NCBI GenBank assembly: GCA_014380615.1
Contig: JACMJM010000061.1
Span: forward strand, 1-50,324
DNA: 50,324 bases
DNA from: Sphingobacteriaceae bacterium
Lineage (GTDB): Bacteria > Bacteroidota > Bacteroidia > Sphingobacteriales > Sphingobacteriaceae
Direction: 5' to 3'
Positions 29,660 to 40,035 of the stretch are shown here, piece by piece (position 1 is the first letter of the stretch; every line of letters begins with the position of its first letter). The notes beneath the pieces were generated by a model. It worked only from the letters and a program-made list of their open reading frames with translations, did no database searches and was not told the origin of the DNA. Both the position numbers and the translations under genes were made by a program.

Positions 29660-30672
29660 TATCTGAATTCTTTAACTACCACTAAGGTATTTCCGGTATC
29701 TTCCATTTCGAACAAATGAGGTTGCGCTTGCGGGCCGTTCGGCGAATGAAGAATCATCATTAACTTATTTTCTTTGAATGTTTTGAACAGCATCCCATGG
29801 CCCCCGTCTTTAGTATAAAGTGCTTTTGGATCGTGTGTCCAGGGGCCGGCTAACTTTCCCGATGACGAAATAGCGGTTCCAACAGAATACCCTCCTGAAG
29901 TAAAGCTCGACCAGATCATAAATAATTTACCGGATTTACTTTGGTAGAAATACGGAGCATCAGTTACGTAACAGCGTTCTTCGGCGTTAGCCTGCTCCAC
30001 CCAGGGCGCAGAGTTGGCCCTGAACAAAAGTTTAGGCATTCCGATTGTATCAGAAAGATCATCTTTAAGAGGGATAGTTTCGATGGTACCGTTCGAGATC
30101 TGAACCCATTCATGGGCATAAACTACATGCGGTTTACCATCTTCTACATACAGTGTAGCGTCAAGCGACATCATTCCTTTTGGTGTGATACCTTTGTCGC
30201 CAAAAGGCTTGAATGGACCACTTGGAGTATCGCCGACCAAAATCTGAGAAGCACGAACTACTCTCGGGCGCCAGTTTAACCATTGCTCGGGCATTAAGTG
30301 GTTTGTACTGAACGTGACAAATAAATAGTACTTCCCTTTATATTCCTGAAGTTCTGGTGCCCAGATGGAATTGATGATTGTATCTCCCCAGATCTTCTCA
30401 GGAGTTTTGAAAATTGTTTGAGGGCCGTACCAGTTAAGTAAATCTTTACTGGTGTACTGCACAACACTCGCACCTCGGCCAGGGCCGGTCATGTAATAGG
30501 TTCCGGTTCTTTCATCAGGAAGGATACAGGCATCGCGAAGCATAATATCTTTGAGATGGATATTTTGAGGTACCTGAACCGCTCTGGATCGCGGCGGAAC
30601 TGTCGGAGTTTGCTGAGCGATAGCGCAGGTAAAAAAAAGATGTCCAAAAAAAAACAATAACAATCTCTTCAT
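29659..30672 (-). CDS. GH43-family five-bladed propeller glycosidase (337 aa)
   Basis: Signal peptide (MKRLLLFFFGHLFFTCAIAQ) and a five-bladed propeller. The general-base Asp is D47 in LRDACILPDERTG and the pKa-modulating Asp is D171 in MSLDATLY. The position normally filled by the acid Glu reads D238 in VTDAPYFY. H292 lies in GGHGMLF. The Glu-to-Asp change is either a subfamily trait or a loss of activity. The likely substrate is an alpha-L-arabinofuranoside or beta-galactan side chain. It is first in an operon with GH29 and GH127, separated from the GH78 gene by a terminator. Confidence 0.85.
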   Translation of the reverse strand: MKRLLLFFFGHLFFTCAIAQQTPTVPPRSRAVQVPQNIHLKDIMLRDACILPDERTGTYYMTGPGRGASVVQYTSKDLLNWYGPQTIFKTPEKIWGDTIINSIWAPELQEYKGKYYLFVTFSTNHLMPEQWLNWRPRVVRASQILVGDTPSGPFKPFGDKGITPKGMMSLDATLYVEDGKPHVVYAHEWVQISNGTIETIPLKDDLSDTIGMPKLLFRANSAPWVEQANAEERCYVTDAPYFYQSKSGKLFMIWSSFTSGGYSVGTAISSSGKLAGPWTHDPKALYTKDGGHGMLFKTFKENKLMMILHSPNGPQAQPHLFEMEDTGNTLVVVKEFR

Positions 30673-30769
30673 AAATACTTTTTAAATAATGTCTTTATCC
30701 GGGCAGAATACAATTTAAATTACACTTTATCGGGATTAGAAATTGTAACTTCACCGTTACCCATTTATG

Positions 30770-30807
30770 AAAAAAGAGAGTATCTTAAATTGGCTGACGC
30801 TACTCTC
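30770..30807 (-). terminator. Terminator downstream of the GH78 gene
   Basis: On the minus strand GAGAGTA (30807-30801) pairs with TACTCTC (30782-30776) and is followed by TTTTTT (30775-30770... A-run on the plus strand). It sits between the GH78 stop and the GH43 start, marking an operon boundary. Confidence 0.6.
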
Positions 30808-30829
30808 AGAGTAATTTTTATCTTAAATA

Positions 30830-33577
30830 TTATCGTACTCTGAAGGTATACGTTCCAGATCCCACAACAATCAGAATTTTTCCGTTTTCATATTTCAGGA
30901 TTTGCGGCCCTGCGGATGTGTTCAAATTTTTATCGCCTTCTGTAATCACAGATTTTTCGTTGCCGGGCAAATAAATAACTGCGCTTGTATTTACAGGAAT
31001 CTCTGTCTTTAAAGTAAACGAGGTATTATCTTTTTCCCAAGCGCTTTTAATTAAGCCGTAGGGCGATAAATAATTTGCCTGGGCCGAGCTTACGTCGCCT
31101 ACCACTTCGGGCCGTATGTCAATCTGCCGAAAGGCTATCGCGTTTTCGGAGGGCCGGATGCCCGCAAGTCCGCTATAAAACCATTCCATTAGATGCCCCA
31201 GCATAAAATGATTATTTGAAGCGTTCTCCGCCCCCTGCCATGATTCGGTTAAAGCAGTCGCGCCTTTAGCGATTTGATAACCATAACCGGGAACATCCGA
31301 ACGATTGTTCATATCATAAATCATATCCGAACGCCCGGCATCGTCTAGTACACGGAGCAAATACCTATAACCAATATCACCTGCCGTTAAGGCGTTGTTG
31401 CGCGATTTAAGCTCCTTTACGATATTATTTATCACGGCCTCCTTATATTCGGGTTCAACCAGGCCCATATAAACCGACACCGCGTTTGCCGTTTGGCTTC
31501 CCATTGCGAATTGCTTTGTGTCTTTGTTAAAGAAAGTAGTATTATAAGCACTTTTAACTTTCAAAGCCAGCAATTTATATTCTTCAGCCTCAGCTGGCCT
31601 ACCCAAAAGGTTCGCTATTTTCTCCATGATCGTGAGATCATAATAATATACCGCTGTAGCTGTAACACCATTTGGAGTAAGCTGCGATGGGCCGGGTTCC
31701 TTCGGCCCAATATCATACCAGTCGCCAAGTCCATGCGAAAGAATGTTGTTTTTTGCTTTGGTTTGGAGATATGTCAGATATTTTCGCATCATCGGGTAAG
31801 CTGCTTTTAACACCTCCTTATCGCCATACCATTCGTACATATACCATGGCATTATGATAGCATTGCTGCCCCACTCGGGAGAATCACGAAACGAGCCTCC
31901 AAATCTCGCATATTCCGGAGAAATGCTGGTTACAAGTCCCTCTGGCGTTTGCGCGTTCATCATATCTGTAACCACTTTCCGGCAAAGGCTGGCTATATCG
32001 TAATTATAGCGAATAGAGGGCCCCACCAAATGCGACTCTTCCAACCAGCCTAACTTTTCGCGATGAGGACAATCTGTGAATACACTCGCCATATTGCTCC
32101 TTATCGCCCAGTCAATCAGCTTAAAAGTTTTATTAAACAACTCATTAGAGCAAGAGAAATTTCCTATAGTCTCGGCAGAATTACGTGTGTGAAGGCCGTA
32201 AATTCCTTTTACCACCGGGAGATTGCCGGGATTTGGTTCTCCCTCAGGCACCGCACCTTCCACCTGCACATATCGAAATCCGTAATACATAAATTCGGGA
32301 TGCCATGTTTCTGTACCGATACCTTTTAAAGTGTAGTTAAAGTAAACCGGCGTTCCCACAGGCCTTGTTGTAATACTACCATCCTTCGCAAGCAATTCGG
32401 CGGGTTTTAGTCTCACTACCGCCCCCGCCTTACCCTTTATTATAAGTTTCGGAACACCTGAGGCATTCTGACCAAGATCATACACCCATACACCGGGCTT
32501 AGGCTGTGATATTTTTTTAGGCGAAAAAACATCAAATATTTTAAGCGGAGTTGCAGTTTGGGAACTTAACTGCCCCGGGCCTTCCACAACTAAAGCCAAT
32601 TTCCATAATTTGTCGTTAAAGCCGGGCATATTCCAGCCATTTTGCTCCAAAGTGGCATTGTAATCTTCGCCACCATAAATGCTTGAATAAACAACCGGGC
32701 CGGGGGATGCCTTCCATGTGCTATCACTTAAAATATTTTCAGTTGATCCGTCTGTATATTCTAAAACAGTTCGGGAAATTAATTTTGGATAGCCGTAAGC
32801 AACCGTAAGCTTATGATAACGCTCGCTGGGTACATAATAAAATCCATTTCCAAGCTTCACTCCAAAAGCATTCTTACCCTTTTTTAGTTGATTGGTGATA
32901 TCAAACGTTACATAAAGCGCGTGTTTTTCATATTCAGTCCAGCCGGCGTCTAAAAAATGATCGCCTACTTTTTTCCCGTTCAGGCTTAATTCAAAATGCC
33001 CAAGGCCCGAGACGTAAATTGTAGCCTTTTTTATTGCTTTTTTTATGCTGAATTCTTTTCTTAAAATAGGAAGAATATTGGTACTGACAGGGTTCTTATC
33101 TCCCTGGGCCGGGAGAAATCGTTTTGCGTCGGGCAACTTTTCGTAAGCAATCCACTTAGCACCTTTCCAATTCTCCGGGCCCGGCAGCCCCATCTGCCAT
33201 TTGGATGACGCACTCCAGACAGAATTATTACCATGATTGTCCCAAGCCATTACTTTCCAGTAATAAGCTCGTACCGACTGTAATGCGGCACCTGAATATT
33301 CAACCTGTATAGACTGATCTGACTGAACTTTTTTTGAGTCCCAAATATTACCCTGGTTTTTACTTAATGCCGCAGGATTATCAGCAACCAAGATCCGATA
33401 AGCCGTTTGAACTACATTCCGGTTCTTTGAAACAAGCTGCCAGCTAAGCCGGGGCTGAGCAGCCTCAACTCCTAAGGGATTAATACGAGCTTCGCATCTG
33501 AGATTCTTTACACTAAGTTCCTGGGCAGATATCTGCAGAGTAAGTACTGATAGAATAAATGTTAAACGCTTAAACAT
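30830..33577 (-). CDS. GH78 alpha-L-rhamnosidase (915 aa)
   Basis: Domain order is typical of the family: signal peptide (MFKRLTFILSVLTLQISAQ), an N-terminal Ig/beta domain (SVKNLRCEARINPLGVE...PRLSWQL), two further beta domains, the alpha6/alpha6 catalytic barrel and a C-terminal Bac_rhamnosid_C domain. Catalytic acids lie in TDCPHREKLGWLEESHL, and GDWYDIGP is a further active-site motif. The frame opens at 33613, but ATG 33577 has a strong AGGAGG at ideal spacing and starts the signal peptide, which settles the start. It hydrolyses terminal alpha-L-rhamnose. It follows the GH43_5-like gene closely, its ribosome binding site lying just beside that stop. Confidence 0.93.
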   Translation of the reverse strand: MFKRLTFILSVLTLQISAQELSVKNLRCEARINPLGVEAAQPRLSWQLVSKNRNVVQTAYRILVADNPAALSKNQGNIWDSKKVQSDQSIQVEYSGAALQSVRAYYWKVMAWDNHGNNSVWSASSKWQMGLPGPENWKGAKWIAYEKLPDAKRFLPAQGDKNPVSTNILPILRKEFSIKKAIKKATIYVSGLGHFELSLNGKKVGDHFLDAGWTEYEKHALYVTFDITNQLKKGKNAFGVKLGNGFYYVPSERYHKLTVAYGYPKLISRTVLEYTDGSTENILSDSTWKASPGPVVYSSIYGGEDYNATLEQNGWNMPGFNDKLWKLALVVEGPGQLSSQTATPLKIFDVFSPKKISQPKPGVWVYDLGQNASGVPKLIIKGKAGAVVRLKPAELLAKDGSITTRPVGTPVYFNYTLKGIGTETWHPEFMYYGFRYVQVEGAVPEGEPNPGNLPVVKGIYGLHTRNSAETIGNFSCSNELFNKTFKLIDWAIRSNMASVFTDCPHREKLGWLEESHLVGPSIRYNYDIASLCRKVVTDMMNAQTPEGLVTSISPEYARFGGSFRDSPEWGSNAIIMPWYMYEWYGDKEVLKAAYPMMRKYLTYLQTKAKNNILSHGLGDWYDIGPKEPGPSQLTPNGVTATAVYYYDLTIMEKIANLLGRPAEAEEYKLLALKVKSAYNTTFFNKDTKQFAMGSQTANAVSVYMGLVEPEYKEAVINNIVKELKSRNNALTAGDIGYRYLLRVLDDAGRSDMIYDMNNRSDVPGYGYQIAKGATALTESWQGAENASNNHFMLGHLMEWFYSGLAGIRPSENAIAFRQIDIRPEVVGDVSSAQANYLSPYGLIKSAWEKDNTSFTLKTEIPVNTSAVIYLPGNEKSVITEGDKNLNTSAGPQILKYENGKILIVVGSGTYTFRVR

Positions 33578-33585
33578 AACCTCCT

Positions 33586-34596
33586 TTATTTCAATAGACT
33601 GACATAGGGCCATTTCTCTTTATCCCAACTCAGGGTTTCTATCCGCAATTTAGCTTTCCCCACATCGGCTGCGCTATAACCATGAAAGATCAGATAATCT
33701 CTATTATCAATAGAATACACCGCGTTATGCCCTACTCCATACCAGTTTTTATCTCCTTCTAATAAGAGTGTTCCCCCCGCCTGAGCTAAATCAAAACCGC
33801 TTTTATCCAAATAAGGGCCTGTAACTTTTTTAGACCTTCCAACAATCATCTTATATGTGCTCCGCGTACCTTTACAGCAATAATCTGTTGATGCAAATAG
33901 GTAGTAATATTTACCTTTTTTTAAAATAAAGGGTGCTTCAATAGCATTTCCGCCTGCGTCTTTGGGATTATCATCTACCGCCGGAGGATTCTCGGCAACA
34001 GGGGCTTTCTTTCTGCTGGCTATTGTAGGTATTGTCAGCGGGTTTTCCGCTACGCTCATCCTGTCTCCATTAAGTTTAATGAGCTTTAATCCATCCCAAA
34101 AAGAGCCGAAGCTTAAGTAAGGATTTCCCTTTTTATCGGTAATCAGATTCGGGTCTATCGCGTTCCAATTTGTTTTTCCAGGAAACGACTGTATAATTTT
34201 TCCATGATCCACCCATTTAAATTCCGGGCTTGCCGGATCTAAAGTCTGATTAGTAGCGAGTCCAATTGCCGAAGTATTCTTCCCGAAAGCAGATACCGAA
34301 TAGTAGAGGTAATACTTTCCATTATAAAAACTTATATCCGGAGCCCATATATGCCCCTTAAAGGTCGGGATTGCCTCTACCGCCCATTTGGGAGCCTCCG
34401 AAAATACCGGCTTTTCACGTTTCCAACTCTTAAAATCGTTTGATGACCAAACAGCTATACCCTGTCCGGTAGCAAAGAGGTAATAAGTATCTCCTTGTTT
34501 AGCCATAACAGGGTCGTGTACAGAAATATTTGTCTGTAATTCCTGGGCGTATGCCAACGGGTTTAGTAATAAAAGCGCTATAATCAGTTGCTTCAT
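33586..34596 (-). CDS. GH43 endo-arabinanase / arabinofuranosidase, subfamily 5-like (336 aa)
   Basis: Five-bladed propeller with the complete catalytic triad: D28 in VHDPVMA (base), D148 in NAIDPNLI (modulator) and E220 in NAIEAPFI (acid). The metal-linked His is in YGVGHNAVY. GTRSTYKMIVGRS and FASTDYCCKGT are typical of arabinan endo-1,5-alpha-L-arabinanases. The signal peptide is MKQLIIALLLLNPLAYAQ. It would act in the periplasm on arabinan oligosaccharides. It sits one base after the GH51 gene stop, in the same operon. Confidence 0.92.
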   Translation of the reverse strand: MKQLIIALLLLNPLAYAQELQTNISVHDPVMAKQGDTYYLFATGQGIAVWSSNDFKSWKREKPVFSEAPKWAVEAIPTFKGHIWAPDISFYNGKYYLYYSVSAFGKNTSAIGLATNQTLDPASPEFKWVDHGKIIQSFPGKTNWNAIDPNLITDKKGNPYLSFGSFWDGLKLIKLNGDRMSVAENPLTIPTIASRKKAPVAENPPAVDDNPKDAGGNAIEAPFILKKGKYYYLFASTDYCCKGTRSTYKMIVGRSKKVTGPYLDKSGFDLAQAGGTLLLEGDKNWYGVGHNAVYSIDNRDYLIFHGYSAADVGKAKLRIETLSWDKEKWPYVSLLK

Positions 34597-34597
34597 A

Positions 34598-36571
34598 TTA
34601 AATCATTTTAATGCGAATAACATTAAATGAATACGGTGCCAGATTTGCCTTAAGCTTTTTATTCTTCAGGGAAATCGGAGTCTGCTGAGGGCTTATATCC
34701 GCGGGCTTGTCTAGTGTATTAACCGCTTCTAAAGAACCGGCCGTCAAGGAAGTTAACGTGCCTTTTGACCCAAGGCTCGTACCCTCAACAGCAAATTCGG
34801 CGGTACGTGATTTATCTGAATTATTAACCACCTTAATAATTAATTCTTTTGTGCCCTTATCGATAGTTGCGGAGGCATAATACCCTTCTTGCCCTGTTAC
34901 CGATTTATCGTTTAAAAGAACCGGAACAACATTGGTGCCCCTGTTGGTGGAAAACATTTTCTGCACGTAATAATTAGGCGTTCCGTACGACCGGAGATTA
35001 TCCACCCAGATCATATCGGGAGTCCATTGCCAACCGTCGATATGTGCGAATAAAGGTGCGTATGATGCCATTACCACAACATCCGCGTTTCTTTCCAAAC
35101 CGGTTAAAAATGCGGCTTCGGAAATAGCAGTTTGCCAGTTGTTCTTGTTATTAACGCTCACCATTCTATCGCTTTGGGCAGCGTATTCTCCCGAAAACAC
35201 CTTCGAACCCGTTCTGGGATAATTATCATATCTCGATGCGTTTTCAAAAAACCAATCGGGGCGGGCATAAGAATGCTCGTCGATAATATCGGCATTCATT
35301 TTACGTAGTTCCGCATTCATAAAATCAAATCCCTCTCCGCTTGGAAATAATCCCGCACTGCTTATCAATTTAATATCAGGATACTTCGCTTTAATCGCCT
35401 TGGTAAAAACTTTTAGGCGTTCGAGGTATTGCGGCCCGTAATTTTCATTTCCGACGCCCATCATTTTCATATTAAATGGCTTGGGATGGCCCAATTCCGC
35501 CCGTACTTTACCCCATTTAGTAGTTACGTCGCCGTTGGCGAATTCTATCAGATCGAGTGCGTCCTGAACATATGGCCCCAACTGCTCCAGAGGCACAACT
35601 TCTGCCGTATTAAACTGACAGGCCATACCGCAATTAAGAATAGGCAGCGGCTCGGCACCAATGTCTTCCGTAAGCTGGAAATACTCGTAAAAGCCAAGTC
35701 CGAAGGTTTGAAAATAATCGGGTGTAGGCCGATGTTTAAATTCAAAGTTCCAACGGTTAATAATTTGTTCACGCTCATCAAGCGGGCCGATGGTATTTTT
35801 CCAGCGGTAGCGTGTGGCAAGGTCGTGGCCCTCTACAATACATCCTCCTGGAAAACGAACGAATCCCGGCTTCAAATCAGCCAGCCATTGAACCATATCG
35901 GCCCTCATTCCACCCGGGCGGCCTTTCCAGGTATCTGTCGGAAAGAGGGAAACCATATCAAGGTCGATAACTCCGCTTCCTTCGAACCATATAGATAGCT
36001 TTGCCTTTTGCTCTGTCGCGGTAGCATTAAAACTTACAGATTGTTTTTTCCAGTCGCTGCCAGAACCAGAGGGATTCAGCTCGGCCTTACCAATAACTTC
36101 CTTTTTCTCGTTAATCAATTCCAAATGGAGCTTCACTCCCGGAGAAGCTTGGCGGTACATCACAGAAAAATCATACTTCAATCCGCTCTTGATACCCATT
36201 CCGCGGAAGCCTTCATTCGTAATCCCCAACGCACCTTTCGCTTTATTATCTACTTTAACACGCAGAAAACGGGGATTGGCACGATTTGCTTCTTCACGGT
36301 TGAGAATCAATATATCGCCGTCGTTTCTTTTGCCCTGAAGCGTCCAGCCCATTAAAGGCTTGAAAAATTCAAAAGAGCGGTTCTTTACTAATTCAGCATA
36401 AATGCCTCCGTCGGCACCCATGTTTATGTCTTCAAAAAACACGCCCCACATGGTAGGCGATACTTCCGCTTTTATCTGGTTAGCTTTAACGGTGAAAGTC
36501 TGTGCCCTAACATTAACTGCTGTTATCAACAGCAATGCCGTTAATGAATTTAAAAAAATGTCTTTTTTCAT
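34598..36571 (-). CDS. GH51 alpha-L-arabinofuranosidase with CBM-like insert (657 aa)
   Basis: Signal peptide (MKKDIFLNSLTALLLITAVNVRAQ), then the GH51 N-terminal motif VSPTMWGVFFEDINMGADGGIYAELV. A carbohydrate-binding-module-like beta domain (about 100-210) follows, then the TIM barrel with acid/base E376 in MMGVGNENYGPQ and nucleophile E462 in VFSGEYAAQ. A C-terminal beta domain closes it. It removes alpha-L-arabinofuranose side groups from arabinan, arabinogalactan or arabinoxylan. It lies between GH29 and GH43 genes in the operon headed by the second GH51 gene. Confidence 0.93.
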   Translation of the reverse strand: MKKDIFLNSLTALLLITAVNVRAQTFTVKANQIKAEVSPTMWGVFFEDINMGADGGIYAELVKNRSFEFFKPLMGWTLQGKRNDGDILILNREEANRANPRFLRVKVDNKAKGALGITNEGFRGMGIKSGLKYDFSVMYRQASPGVKLHLELINEKKEVIGKAELNPSGSGSDWKKQSVSFNATATEQKAKLSIWFEGSGVIDLDMVSLFPTDTWKGRPGGMRADMVQWLADLKPGFVRFPGGCIVEGHDLATRYRWKNTIGPLDEREQIINRWNFEFKHRPTPDYFQTFGLGFYEYFQLTEDIGAEPLPILNCGMACQFNTAEVVPLEQLGPYVQDALDLIEFANGDVTTKWGKVRAELGHPKPFNMKMMGVGNENYGPQYLERLKVFTKAIKAKYPDIKLISSAGLFPSGEGFDFMNAELRKMNADIIDEHSYARPDWFFENASRYDNYPRTGSKVFSGEYAAQSDRMVSVNNKNNWQTAISEAAFLTGLERNADVVVMASYAPLFAHIDGWQWTPDMIWVDNLRSYGTPNYYVQKMFSTNRGTNVVPVLLNDKSVTGQEGYYASATIDKGTKELIIKVVNNSDKSRTAEFAVEGTSLGSKGTLTSLTAGSLEAVNTLDKPADISPQQTPISLKNKKLKANLAPYSFNVIRIKMI

Positions 36572-36598
36572 GTATAAATTTCTATAGTTCTTTATTTC

Positions 36599-38314
36599 TT
36601 ATTCCGGGCCATACAATTGCCATTCAGACAATGTAGGTTCCTGTTTTGCGTTTTCAATTAAAAGCCGAAAAAACTGAGCTTTTACTGGTTTAAATATGGC
36701 CGTGTGACCGGTGCCATCGGTTGTGGCTTCAAAAGCTGTTTTCCATTCGCTGCCTTTTTTGTATTGAAGAACAAGCCGCTGCGCTTTTTTCTCCCATAAA
36801 TGCCAGGGTTCATCTACCAACAAGGTAGAAATAAGCGTCGGTTTAAGCAGATTCATTTCCAAAGTGGCTTTCCGTTCACCTTTAGCGGCTTCCCAGCGTG
36901 TTTGCCTGTTACCGTCTACTAAAATGCGGCCCGTTAGGTCGGTAACTTTTTGACTGGATACACTAACGGTTTTACCTTCGGTTGGATAGGTTTTAACTTG
37001 CGGCTCTCCTATAAATTCTAAAGCTACAACGGTATTTATAGTATCGGCGAGTTCGGGCAACTGAATCATAGAACGGCCTGCTTCGGCTTTAATTTTCAGC
37101 AGTTTTCCAGGATCAGTAAGCAGCCAGGCCCTGGTGATTTTATTTGACATCGGCACCCTTAGTTTTCCCTTTTCAGGATAATCAAAAACATGAAGGAATA
37201 ACTTCTGTCCTTTCCTGGTAGCCTTTCCGTAGCTGAGAAAAGTAAAGGGGCTGGGAGTAGTACCGTAAATCGCTTCTTTATTCAAATTGATCCAGCTACC
37301 AATCGCCGCTAAACGTTCAACGCTGGGTGCCGGAATTTCGCCGAGAGAAGTAGGGCCCACATTAAGCAGCATATTTCCGCCTTTGCTCACTACATCCGTA
37401 AGCTGCCTTATTAAAGTTTTCGCACTCTTCCAATTTTGATCAAACGATTTATAGCCCCAGGTGTCATTCATTGTCATGCACGACTCCCAATTCAAGCCTG
37501 GGAACCCAGTAGCCGGAACAAACTGCTCTGGCGTTTCGGTATCGCCGGGATAACCACCGCCTAACCTATTGTTAGTAATGAGGTTCGGATAGTTTTTGGT
37601 AATCGCAAGAAACTTATCCGCCCGCCCTTTAGTCATGCTTTGCGGTGTATCCCACCACAAAACATCCAATTCGCCGTAATTAGAAAGAATCTCTTTTACC
37701 TGTGGGATAGAAATTTTGTCTAAATATTCATCGAAGCTCCCATCCTGGGCCTTATCCCAGTGTCCGCCGCTTGCCGCACCTCCCGGATGGCTCCAATCCT
37801 GAGCCTGCGAATAATAAAATCCTATTTTAAGCCCTTCCCTCCTACAGGCATCAACAAGCGGCTTCAGTAAATCCTTTCCGTATGGAGTGGCATCAGTAAC
37901 GTCCCAGTTTGTAACTTTAGAATCGAATAAAGCAAATCCATCATGATGCTTTGAGGTGATCACAATGTATTTCATTCCGGCATCTTTAGCCATTTTTACC
38001 CATGCTTCAGCGTTATAGTTTACCGGATAAAACTGCTTTGCGTATTCTTTGTACTCTGCTACCGGAATTTTAGCATGATTCATAATCCACTCGCCGATTT
38101 GCGGATACTGCTTACCATTATAGGTGCCGGCCGGAACAGAGTAGAGTCCCCAATGTATAAACATTCCGAATTTAGCGTCCTTCCACCATGCCATTTTGGT
38201 ATCATCAACCGGCGTCGAAAGGGTTTGAGCATTTACACCCTTCACTGTAAACACTAAAATTAAAATGCCGACAATTAGTCTGACTTTGTTTAAAGGGTTT
38301 TTTATATGGCGCAT
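36599..38314 (-). CDS. GH29 alpha-L-fucosidase with C-terminal discoidin-like domain (571 aa)
   Basis: Signal peptide (ending GVNAQ), then the GH29 barrel: WWKDAKFGMFIHWGLYSVPAG, VITSKHHDGFALFDS and the nucleophile D222 in ELDVLWWDTPQ. NMLLNVGPTSLGEIP is a typical late barrel motif. The region after about 440 resembles an F5/8-type C (discoidin) domain (DGNRQTRWEAAKGERKATLEM...). It is distinct from the GH29 protein at 28085 and probably differs in linkage preference. It lies between the two GH51 genes. Confidence 0.92.
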   Translation of the reverse strand: MRHIKNPLNKVRLIVGILILVFTVKGVNAQTLSTPVDDTKMAWWKDAKFGMFIHWGLYSVPAGTYNGKQYPQIGEWIMNHAKIPVAEYKEYAKQFYPVNYNAEAWVKMAKDAGMKYIVITSKHHDGFALFDSKVTNWDVTDATPYGKDLLKPLVDACRREGLKIGFYYSQAQDWSHPGGAASGGHWDKAQDGSFDEYLDKISIPQVKEILSNYGELDVLWWDTPQSMTKGRADKFLAITKNYPNLITNNRLGGGYPGDTETPEQFVPATGFPGLNWESCMTMNDTWGYKSFDQNWKSAKTLIRQLTDVVSKGGNMLLNVGPTSLGEIPAPSVERLAAIGSWINLNKEAIYGTTPSPFTFLSYGKATRKGQKLFLHVFDYPEKGKLRVPMSNKITRAWLLTDPGKLLKIKAEAGRSMIQLPELADTINTVVALEFIGEPQVKTYPTEGKTVSVSSQKVTDLTGRILVDGNRQTRWEAAKGERKATLEMNLLKPTLISTLLVDEPWHLWEKKAQRLVLQYKKGSEWKTAFEATTDGTGHTAIFKPVKAQFFRLLIENAKQEPTLSEWQLYGPE

Positions 38315-38388
38315 CTATAATGATTACTATTTAAGTGATTTACAGGCAAGCGGCTAAATAACAAATCATGGTGGTTTTTATCCAAGCT

Positions 38389-39933
38389 TTATTTTAATTC
38401 GAGCATTACCACCGAAAGTGCCGGAAGTTCAACAGTTAACTGATCGCCCTTTTTCCGGGCACCGTTAAACCCTTTTAAAGTAATTTTATTCGGATCTGTA
38501 AACGAATTGTAATCATTAAACTTTGCCGAAGTAACTATTTGTCCCTTCACACCGGCCCATTTCATTCCCGCAACTGATGTATTGACGGTTATCTTTCTTG
38601 AAGGATCAAGATTTACTAAAGAAATATGTACCAATCCATTAGCGTCAACCGATGCGGAAGCGTTTATGGCCGGGATTTTTTGATCGCCTGAGGCATAGTC
38701 GGGGCTGGAAAATTGCAGAGGAATCAATTTCGCGTCATGATGAACCTTGTACATATCAAATACATGATAGGTTGGAGTCAGGAGCATCTTTTCCTTTTCG
38801 GTTAAAATTAAAGCCTGCAGTACATTAATAGTCTGCGCCAGGCTGGCCAGTTTAACCCGCTCGCAATGTTTGTTAAAAATATTCAGGGTCGATCCGGCTA
38901 TTAACGCATCGCGCATGCTATTTTGCTGATATAGGAATCCGGGGTTTGTTCCGGGCTCTACATCGGTCCATACGCCCCACTCATCAACAACCAAAGCAAC
39001 TCTCTTTTTAGGATCGTATTTATCCATAACCTCCGAGTGACGTTTTACAACTTCATCAATAGCCAGACAATTCTTCATGGTTTTAAAATATTCCGCCTCA
39101 TTAAAATTAGTAGCAGAGCCTTTCTTACCCCAATTGCCCGTAGGAAGTGTGTAATAATGCAATGAAACTCCCCACATCTGGTTAACCGGGATATTTTTCA
39201 TCAGCGTCTCCGTCCATGCGGTATTCCAATCGCTGGCACCACTCGCAATTTTTTTCAGCGGCGAGCCCGGATAGTCACGCGCGTATGTTGCGTATCTTTT
39301 ATACAGATCAGCATAATAGGCCGCTGTCATATTTCCTCCGCAACCCCAGCTTTCGTTACCTACGCCCCAAAAGCTTACTTTCCATGGCTCGGCTCTTCCG
39401 TTTTGTTTACGGAGATTCGCCATCGGACTGATTCCGTCGAAGTTAAAATACTCTACCCATTTTGCCATTTCCTCAACAGTACCGCTCCCAACATTACCTG
39501 CTATGTAAGGCTCGGCACCCAAAAGAGCGCACAGATCCATAAACTCGTGTGTACCGAAACTGTTATCTTCCACTACCCCGCCCCAGTTTGTATTTACCAT
39601 TTTAGGGCGCTGATCGCGCGGGCCGATTCCGTCGCGCCAGTGATATTCATCTGCGAAACAGCCTCCCGGCCAGCGAAGATTAGGAACCTTAATTTTTTTT
39701 AACGCCTCAACAATGTCCATCCTGATTCTGTCTTTCTTCGGAACATTAAGTGCCGGATCAACCCAAAAGCCGTCATAAATACACCGCCCGAGGTGTTCGG
39801 AGAAATGGCCGTAAATATCTCTGCTTATAATCAGCTTCGCATCGGCCGTATTTAAGGTCATTGCGACCGGGCTTTGCGCATTAGAAGCAGAAGCGAATAT
39901 TGACACGATCAGCAACAGGAGTAACTTTCTCAT
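38389..39933 (-). CDS. GH51 alpha-L-arabinofuranosidase, AbfA-like (514 aa)
   Basis: Compact GH51 enzyme of the usual 500-residue size. The signal peptide is [20 protein letters not shown]. Barrel motifs are [16 protein letters not shown] and [22 protein letters not shown], with acid/base E194 in [12 protein letters not shown] and nucleophile E318 in VVDEWGVW. It cleaves terminal alpha-1,2/1,3/1,5-arabinofuranosyl residues. It is the promoter-proximal gene of the minus-strand operon GH51-GH29-GH51-GH43-GH78 and is divergent from araR. A TACTTTAG -7 box and an operator-like site overlapping its -33 TTG lie upstream. Confidence 0.94.
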   Translation of the reverse strand: MRKLLLLLIVSIFASASNAQSPVAMTLNTADAKLIISRDIYGHFSEHLGRCIYDGFWVDPALNVPKKDRIRMDIVEALKKIKVPNLRWPGGCFADEYHWRDGIGPRDQRPKMVNTNWGGVVEDNSFGTHEFMDLCALLGAEPYIAGNVGSGTVEEMAKWVEYFNFDGISPMANLRKQNGRAEPWKVSFWGVGNESWGCGGNMTAAYYADLYKRYATYARDYPGSPLKKIASGASDWNTAWTETLMKNIPVNQMWGVSLHYYTLPTGNWGKKGSATNFNEAEYFKTMKNCLAIDEVVKRHSEVMDKYDPKKRVALVVDEWGVWTDVEPGTNPGFLYQQNSMRDALIAGSTLNIFNKHCERVKLASLAQTINVLQALILTEKEKMLLTPTYHVFDMYKVHHDAKLIPLQFSSPDYASGDQKIPAINASASVDANGLVHISLVNLDPSRKITVNTSVAGMKWAGVKGQIVTSAKFNDYNSFTDPNKITLKGFNGARKKGDQLTVELPALSVVMLELK

Positions 39934-39980
39934 ATATTGTAAAATTGGTTTATAAATGCGAAGGGGTAAACTTCGTTTAG

Positions 39981-40010
39981 CTAAAGTATAAAGTTTTTTT
40001 TAAATGTCAA
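39981..40010 (-). promoter_or_regulatory. Promoter of the GH51-GH29-GH51-GH43-GH78 operon
   Basis: Minus-strand TACTTTAG (39988-39981), one mismatch from TAnnTTTG, with TTG (40010-40008) exactly 19 nt upstream. The operator-like site at 40003-40022 covers the TTG. Confidence 0.6.
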
Positions 40011-40022
40011 TATTACAATTAA
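40003..40022. promoter_or_regulatory. Candidate AraR operator, left half
   Basis: AATGTCAATATTACAATTAA. Its reverse complement matches the site at 40036-40055 at 18 of 20 positions, so the pair forms an inverted repeat with centres about 33 bp apart in the GH51/araR divergent region. A third copy lies at 25568-25587. Confidence 0.7.
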
Positions 40023-40035
40023 AATCATTTTGCGA

